Shown here: positions 47,601-56,600 of the stretch, one piece after another
How the letters are laid out: each line of letters starts with the position of its first letter
Numbering within the stretch: position 1 is the first letter of the stretch
From: Saxidomus purpurata
Lineage: Eukaryota > Mollusca > Bivalvia > Venerida > Veneridae
Length of the DNA stretch: 64,000 bases
Reading direction: 5' to 3'
Assembly: GCA_022818135.1 (NCBI GenBank)
Contig: JAFMSR010000002.1
Span: 29,116,327 to 29,180,326, forward strand
The notes under the pieces: generated by a model
Database searches by the model: none
The model's input: the letters and a program-made list of their open reading frames with translations, nothing else
What the model was told of the DNA's origin: nothing
Made by a program: the position numbers and the translations under genes

Positions 47601-50600
47601 ACTAATTTGGTACAGACAGATATTGTATACTTGTTTGGTACTGCAGATAGTTTATACTTGTTTGGTACACACAGATATTGTACACATATGTGGTACATAC
47701 AGATATTGCATACTTATTTAGTACAGTCAGATATTGTACACCTAACTGGTACAAAACAGATATTGTATACTTGTTTGGTACAGACAGATTTTGTTTACTT
47801 GTTTGGTACAGACATATATTGTATACTTGTTTGGAACAGACATATTTTGTACACTTGTTTGGTACAGATAGAATGATATTGTATTCTAATTAGGTACAGA
47901 CAGATTTTGTTCACTTGTTTGGTACAGACATATTTTATACACATGTTTTGTACAGACAGAATGATATTGTAAAGTGTAAGATTTCAGCTACTTAAATTCA
48001 TGTTTGTTTGTGAGACTTAACAGTTGTGATGTCAAGCATTTGGCACACTAAAGTTGCTAGGATAATTATTTATTACCGGTATGTTGTAGTTCAAATGTTC
48101 ACAATGTCAGGTAATTTGCAGTATCCTTCAGCTGTGGAAGTTGGCAACAATTAAATTACTACAAAGATTTCAAAATTTACAGTGACATACAATAATTATG
48201 TGAATGCTTAACTTTCAGGACGAAGTATACAGAATGTTGTCTGACACAAGCTGTACGGGTGGTGTGCCAACACTTAGAAATCTGGTAAATCTTTACACAA
48301 TATTCCCTTATTCTAAGGCTGTTTTAAACAATCCCAAAGATAATAGACAAAGATACAAAATTTCGAAGGATAAACGCAATACAGTTGTAAGTTATATGAA
48401 ACAAAGAAGGACTTATGACTGTATTGCAGTAAACCGTTGAAATTTTATTATAATTATATTAAAAACATAAGATTGCATGCTCAACTCGGTTTCTAAGCTG
48501 TGGCACCAGAGTAGACACAAGAGCAAGTCCCACGACTATAATAGTCATTGAACTCTTCATGTTACTAGCTTCTTGAATAATTGTTCTGTAACAAATTGTA
48601 TCAAAAGTGTCCAGCTTGCATTTTGTAATGACAACAGACATCATAATGTCCTAAGGGAGCAAGTTTTTGTTTCCAAGTAATTCTGCTAATTCAATAACAT
48701 CATCATAGTGCAGGGTACAACTGACAGCACGTCTAAGTCCAGATGTCAACAGCTTTGTGACTTAATATAGTGACAGCTTGGGTGTCATTTTGCTGAATTG
48801 AAAATCCTAAAGAAAGATACACCCACACAAACAATTCAGACAAATTACCTATGACAAGGCAAAAAAATTTCGAAGGAATAGTAGACTGTTTTTGGTTTAT
48901 TGTTTATTGTCCTGTCTATCTGAAACATCAGTTACTGTGCTGATGATCTGACCGCAGACTTGTTGATAGATTAAACCTGACTTTGCTAAATTTCTAAATT
49001 GGACTTGTCCATCTGCTGATCTGGACAGTGCCCATTGATTGTTCAAAGGGTTGCTCACTGAAAATTTGCAAACTGAATGGCAAACATTATGGGGATGATG
49101 TACAATGGCTGTACATCATCAGGTCTCATGGTTCATACAGAAGTTCTGAGACAAAATTCAAGTACTTTTCAAGGACTTTTTTCTCATTTTCAAGGACAAA
49201 AGATGCGAAAAACCGACTTCATGTCGGGATACATAGTCAAAGTCGCCTTAAATCATATTTGGAAACAAGTACATGTAATATGTATCTTGGTTATTCAAAT
49301 AATATCAAGCAAAAAAAGTTGTCTGAAAAGCAATATTTACTTGTTATTCAAATCTAAATTTTTGTCATGAGGAACGACTGTATTGACTCATTGGAACGTT
49401 CATTTGTCAGATTTTGTTTATCATGTTAATGAATGCTTTTTCCGTTGATGACTCTTCAATCATTTTCGCCCATAAGCGCTATGTCTGTAAGTTCATTCAA
49501 CACAACGCAAATACACTTGTGTTTGTTCCCTTAAATCCTTTATCCATGCTTTATAACTATCATTGTGAGCAAGTCGTGAGAAAAGCATTTTCACAAATTT
49601 TCCGCGACCGTGACTTTTGGTAAAGGGAAATCACTCCCGAGCAAGCGTGTCTAAATTCCCGAATCACGGGGGGTAGTTGATACATCACACGTGAGCATGT
49701 TCGATGGACTGATACGTATCTATAGACTGTTTTCGCTTTTAAGGCGTTATACAATTTTTTGGACGTTTTTACGCAGAACATACAAATTCAATGACTTTTA
49801 AAGAAATTCATTAGTTTCATCTTCAAATTCAAGTACTTTTCAAGGACTTTTTGCCAGCACAGAATTCAAGTACTTTTCAAGCACTTGACTCAAATTCAAG
49901 TACTTTTCAAGGCCTGTGCGAACCATGGGTCTGCATTTGACACAAGACAGTACAACTTGTTACCACGAGGTTAAGAGTTAATTACAAAATTAAATTAGAC
50001 AAAACAGATTAGAATCTGACCTCATCTGACCTGGTATTTATGTATTCATCAAAGTGTGAAAAATCAGTGCCATAACTAACTTTCTGCTAATCTATATACA
50101 TACATCTGCATTAACTGTTTGTCCACTTATATAAATTTTGCTATTATTAACTTAAAATAGACTTTTAAAGTTCATATAGTGATGTTTATAATGAAAACAA
50201 ATGCAGAAATTATCTTTATATTTTCAGCTGAAGAAGGATCTTGCCTACTCAGTACCCCTGGATGACAAAAAATAAGACATTCAATTGCTGAAACACATTT
50301 ATGATGTCATATAAGTTGTAACTGTGCATATCAACTTAAAACGAACATGTGATATAAAACTGTTTCCATTTAAATGAGCTTTATGATCAACTCATTATGA
50401 TTTTGTCTGTTATAGTAATTAATTATTCGGCAACTTTCATCTTGACTGTTAGACCCTCCTCGTCGCCAAATGCTACAAATTCTGCATACAAAATTTGAAA
50501 ATTGTGATATATAAGTCAACCATATTAAGTGGCCACAGAACAACTGTATTGGTATGCAAAAGGGCTATTATGAGCTGTATCTTTTTGAATGATGGCAAAC

Positions 50601-53600
50601 GCTTTTAAACAAGATTTCAGTTACTGATCAATTTAGAGGGGAACAACTTAGTGTGTTTATTGAGTTCTACAGAACAGGAATAGACTCCCTTTGTATGCTA
50701 TTGTCTAAACATGCTTTTCAGACTCAAAGGTTTACATAATAAATTATCCTTGACTTCAATGTTTTAAAAGATTGAAATTAAAAGAAACAGGCAAAAAGAT
50801 GAAACTGTTATTAACAGTAAACTGACTTAGAAAACAATGATTATTGTTATCCCTTATTTATTTGAAATCCATCATATAAACCAGTAATAATTAAGTGTAC
50901 TTAAAGAAAACTGCCAGTGTAAAAGTTTGCTTTGAAACATAATATTTGTTTTCATATTTCAAGACAAATTGATTAAAATGTATTATTTTATGCAAAATGA
51001 AATGGAAATAAAGTGAGATTGTTCAAGTGAAACTTACTTCTCTGGTATTTAAGCAATATTATCACCTTGGTACACACTTGAAAACATTGAACTGTGTTAT
51101 GATTGTGTTGGCCCAAATGACCCCAGAACGAGAGAGTGGAGATGTAGCAGTAAAAACATGCCAACCATATTAATTTATTTAGCCAAAACCTATAATAATA
51201 CTTAATGCACAGTGCTACCTGAGCAAATCACATTTGCTGTACACACTCTCAGCAATTCTTACAGATGATTCCTGACGGCCAAATAAGCATGGCTACCAAA
51301 GTTAAAATACTTGTCATTAGAGTAGACTACTATGTAATGTTAACACTTTTCACTTTTTTTTTACAAGCGCTATAAAATGATGTTAAAATGTTGTTTTGGG
51401 CTCAACAGGGCTTGCTTGCAGAATAAATTCTTAAATCTCATTCTGTCATTATATAAGACATAAACCCACATGGACATCATAACAAATCAAGATCAAGTAA
51501 CAACTCCGGAACGTTTTCAGGAGATTCAATTCAAACAACATTTAGCAGCACGCAACCCAAAGTAAAGATATCAATTTGTATAAAATATAAAGTAAAATGT
51601 CATTGTACTACTAAAACATTGACCAGGATGAAGAGATAGACAGACACCACTGTTACAATATCATTTCTGTATCAGCCTTCTGAATAAACAAAACATTTCA
51701 GACAGAGCTCTTATATACACATAGAAAAAAGTTAAGCATCCCGTGGAAGTTACATAGTGACTTTAAAAATTTGTATCATGAAATCACCTTCAAATAAACA
51801 ACGGAAAAAATGCTGTCAATCATAACAGCAACCCTCTGCACGAACTGCAAACAGTTTTGTACTGCGAGTGTCAGCAGATTGTCTTAAAAAAGATCCGAGG
51901 TTCATCTGGAGGCAGAATAGTCAGGGTCAGGGTGGTCACCCAGGCATGGTGAAGGTTTACTCTGCTACTGAACATATGAAGTACGGATGCCATCTGAAGA
52001 ATCAAAATTCATTTTTCTCTAAGCCACCTAAAAGCTTCCTAACCGTCCATACTTAAATGTATTTTGATTCCAGATAAAACGGCATTGTTGATTGTTCAAC
52101 AATACACCCAAAAGCCCTACATAATATTACAGTTTTGCTGTTTTCTGTTTGCCAGAGGGTTGCTGTTACGGAAAACATTCTTCTTCCCTAGCTCAATTTG
52201 ACGGTATTTCAGAGGGTGCTTAACTTTTTTCTTTGTGTATAGTTCTTTCCTCCAGGACACAGACTTTGTCAAAGAATTTTTGTATGTGTGCTTAAACAGT
52301 AGGCAACAAAATGTCCCCCTGCTATATCCTATGTGTGGGATGCAGGAGACTGTCGGATGTCACAGACTGCCGTAAATGAGAGGTGTCTCTTTTGATCAAT
52401 GTCACCGCAGCTAGTTCCAGACCTCTTTATCGTTGTTGTTAATACAGATAATAAAGAGAGACATGATGACCATATGTTTCTCACCTGCGTTACACTGCAG
52501 CTAGACACCTCCGACACTACTGGGATGTCAATAAAAAAAAAAAATTTAAACCCAGAAATCTAGCAATAAATTTCTGAGAAGAACTTTATATATAAAAGTA
52601 ATCTCTGATGACTTGTTGTTGTATGAGTTTAATCTTTACTCAGCTCTATTTCGGCCATTTTACAGACAAGAAATTACCTGGAAAGAACCAGACTACAGGA
52701 TCCCTATCCTCCATAAGAAACTGCCAACACTCTCACATAAAGAGACATGGCCAGTAGCAAGGCTCAAACCTATGACCCTCAATCTATGAGAGGTTACAGT
52801 GAGTCAGCAACTCTAACCTGGCTCAACCACAGAAACAAAAGAAATCTCGATATTACCATCCTAACGCATCATTTTTAATAAATCAATATAATTCTCTTGA
52901 CTTGTAGATATTGGTTGAGGGTCAACAATAAGGACCATCCCTTTTAAATGACTTTCATGCAAATGAGAAATCATTCATGCCACCTAGCTAGTAGTCAATC
53001 TTTTTTTTTACAAATTAACATTTTCTTATAATAAACAATTTGATCGTCACCTAAGAATTGTTCCTGTAAAATTATTAAAAAAAACTGACAAAATTACAAT
53101 AGTTTTTAAAAGGACAATTTTTTTTAAAAGTTTACCATACATAATATAGCTGATACTGGCCGTGACCCCTGACAACCATTTTTATGAATCAATAATTAAA
53201 CTTGGTAAAATGTCAATCAGGAAGTCTTCCTGTATGATTGACCAATTGTTTCTGAGAACATCACTATATAGCAGTAGAAGGTAAATCAGCCCCATCCCCT
53301 TGTGGACATATTGTTTTTGATGAGTTAAACTAGTTGTAACATTTCTACCAGAGGATTGTCCAAGGAACATTAAAGTGAAATTACACTTCAACACAGCAAA
53401 TAGTTTCTGACGTGAACTTTTAAAAGTCTATGGAAAACAACTGCACCTATGGAGGTCAAACTTGAACTTGGCAAAGAGCCTGCAGACAATGCTACACACC
53501 TAATATCCAAGCTCCAGGAATTGTGGTGCTGAGCAAATAGCTCCATTTTAAGAAATTTCTTCCTATGGCAACAAGAGTTATACAAGGAATGAAGGTCTTT

Positions 53601-56600
53601 GAAATATACCACCTACATGGTTGAGTGGTTATAGTCACTCACTTGAAATCACTGAGCTTCATAGGGAACTGTCATTTGAAACAAAATGGAGATGACAGAT
53701 ATATGTGATGGATTACTGATTTCAACAACAGATGCTGGGCAATCACTATAGCTAACCAAAAGCAAGCTGAGCTCTGGTGGGCTTACTTCATGATGGCATT
53801 TATCTATAGACTGTGACAGTGTGATCAAAATCTTAACTATAAGATTATAAAGACATTTCTAATAAATCATGGAATCAGTCTGCTAGATAGTAGGTCAAAA
53901 TTTATTAATGAAATCAACATTTATAAAAGCAGACGACGCTGAAATAATGGCAGCTGTATATCATCTATTCCTGGTAGGTTAACACAAAAAGATAGACAAC
54001 ATCAAAACAAATCCAACCGCAGACTGGGTCTACTTTTTTTCTTCTCTGGTTACTACTATGTTAGGGCATAGATTTAAAGAAAACTTTCTGGATATCACCT
54101 GCTCCTTACATCTATGTAACAGTCAGATGCAGGCTGTTTTCTGGCTTATATTGAATGGCTGAATGTTGCCCCAGTTATCTCAGCTGTATGAATGTTTGAC
54201 AGTTCTAATTTCTGCTTATTTTTTACTTAAATTTAAGCATAATCGTTATCTTGGCTAAACATACATGTACCTACGCACATAAATGAAAAAGTCTAGAAAT
54301 AATGGTCATAGAACTGATGTGCTTTACAACAGTAAGAGCATAGGTAATGTCAGTGGATGCTCCAAAAAACATATATTTTTGGATGAAGAGCACATGCTCT
54401 TTCACATGAAAACTTAACGACATTCAATTCATTTAAATGAAAACAAGCAAATTATAGAATAATAAAGGGATGTAATTCAATCATATGCCCTGATAAAGTT
54501 ATGAATCTTGATCATTGCACTTCTTTCCATGTGCTAAATGTATCAAGTAAATCTATTAAATGGATTTTGAGCTATGTTCTCTACAAGCCGAATTCCTCTA
54601 AATATCTTCTATCAAAAAGTCTACTATCAACTTAATCTGTTTCAAGCTTTTGGAATTATGCTTCACCCCAGCATAATTTCCTATGATACAGGGAGATAAT
54701 TTAAACATGAGGTAAGCTGAGTTATGGTTCTTGGTCATGTCATTCCCTCTTAATATCCTCTGTCAATGTATGACTTCTTAATTCAATCCCATCAACTTTT
54801 TCCAGTAATGCTCTGGATAAGCATATTTCATAAAAGGAGATGATTCAAAAATGGGGAAAGGAGATAATTCAAAAATGGGGAAAGCTGGAGTTACTGCTAC
54901 TCCTCTTAATGACCTCTATCACAGTGTAAAATATCAACTCAACCCCTTCCAAACTTTTCAACTCTAGACATGAAATATTCTAAAAGACGGACTGACAAAG
55001 TGGCGATAATAATTATGCTCCTCTCTTTCAGGAACATTAAATTTTTGCTATTGATCAATAATCTAGTGTCAAATGATTTGCAGAAGTTTATAATCAACTG
55101 TTTAAAGCTGATACTTTAAAACTGTAAATTTAATACGTTATAATTGTTTCTATAATTTCCCTGCATCCTGCCTTTGGTAGATATTCCCACTGTCTCTTGG
55201 TAAATAACCCAATAACTTATCTTGTATGAATAGTCTTGTTAAACACATAAAAGACAGACTTAATGTGAAAACACAGGAGAAAATACTTGTAGTACAGAGC
55301 TTCACCATGACAGTTTAAATTGTGAGTTCAAAAAGTCATAAAATTCACATAGACTTTTGAGGTTTTATAAAAACAGCCGACTTCAATTTAATTCCATTTA
55401 ATGGTCAAAGGGAGGAAACTAAATAATGCTCATAGCAACAATGCAGAGCTTAGTAAATATGTACTTTGCCACTGTTTTTTTCTGAGGGTAACTATTGCAG
55501 CCTGTTCCAGTTCTGGTTATTTACAGGCAGTTTACCTTACTATCATTCCTGGGAAGAAACGGTTCTAGACTTCTATCCTCCTTAATACTAGCCTACTCAG
55601 ACAGGGAGTCAGGTTTGTAGCTAGTTCAAACCCATTACCCTTAATCAGTGGGAGGTTTGGTGATTTAAAATCAGTGACTAAAACCATATTACCACACAGG
55701 ATGGTCTATACATACACATGTTGTGAGGATAGAGTGCCATAAACTGGCAGCTCTACAATACAGTTGAGTACAATCTACAGTTGCCAGTTGTGATTGCAGT
55801 TTGAAGTTTGGTCTCCTAGCCACTTGATTTGAGCCAGTGTGCATGTGCGAAATAACTGCATGCTTGGTTGATTATGCATGTTATGTGTAGTGTCTTTTAG
55901 GACCAGCATACTTTAATCAGTTTTTTTAATGAGACGTTATTTCTCTAACCTGACAAAAATTTTCTACACCTCTCAACTGGGATCAGTGCAAACAACAGGT
56001 CCTGAGCAGTGCACACATAAAGTACTAAATACTTTTTTTTTCTCCTGGAACACTTATTCTACATAGCACTTACCTCCAGTTTTTCATACATCTGTAAGTT
56101 GATGTTCTTCACGTCTTCGAGTTGTTTCCGGAGTCCTATAATGCTGTCCTGTTTCTCATGGATGTCTTTCTCTAGGAGTTGTAAGGCCATCTCTATTTCC
56201 TGCTTCATACTGATCTGTAACTCTAGCTCCTTCTCTACATCCTATAGTACACAAGAATATGTATTAACTGCATTCACAAAATTCACCAAAGCGGACAATA
56301 CTGACTGACATGATATACAAACTAATTACTTGCTTTGAATTCTTGATTGTGCTCTGGACCAGTGAGATGTTGTTTATTGATAGATTATGTAATAAACTAG
56401 ATGTGTGTTCAGTAGAACAGTACCCCTCTTACACTTTGTCAGAAAAACTAATTTCGTAACAAAATCTAAGTACAAAAAGAGGCATAACTCTGTCAAATAT
56501 GACCTTCACTTAAAAAATTTGGCAGCATCACAACCCTTTTGTCATATGCAATGCAATTTAAAAGTTTGATGAAGAAATCTTAAGAAATGGCAAAGTTATA

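Noticed and set aside
47447..47893. Overlapping open frames of 67-99 codons with Tyr/Cys-rich repeats
   Set aside because: Minisatellite artefacts, present on both strands and in several frames.
51868..52056. 62-codon open frame with a glycine-rich stretch, and its complement
   Set aside because: Neither strand shows a known motif or splice context.
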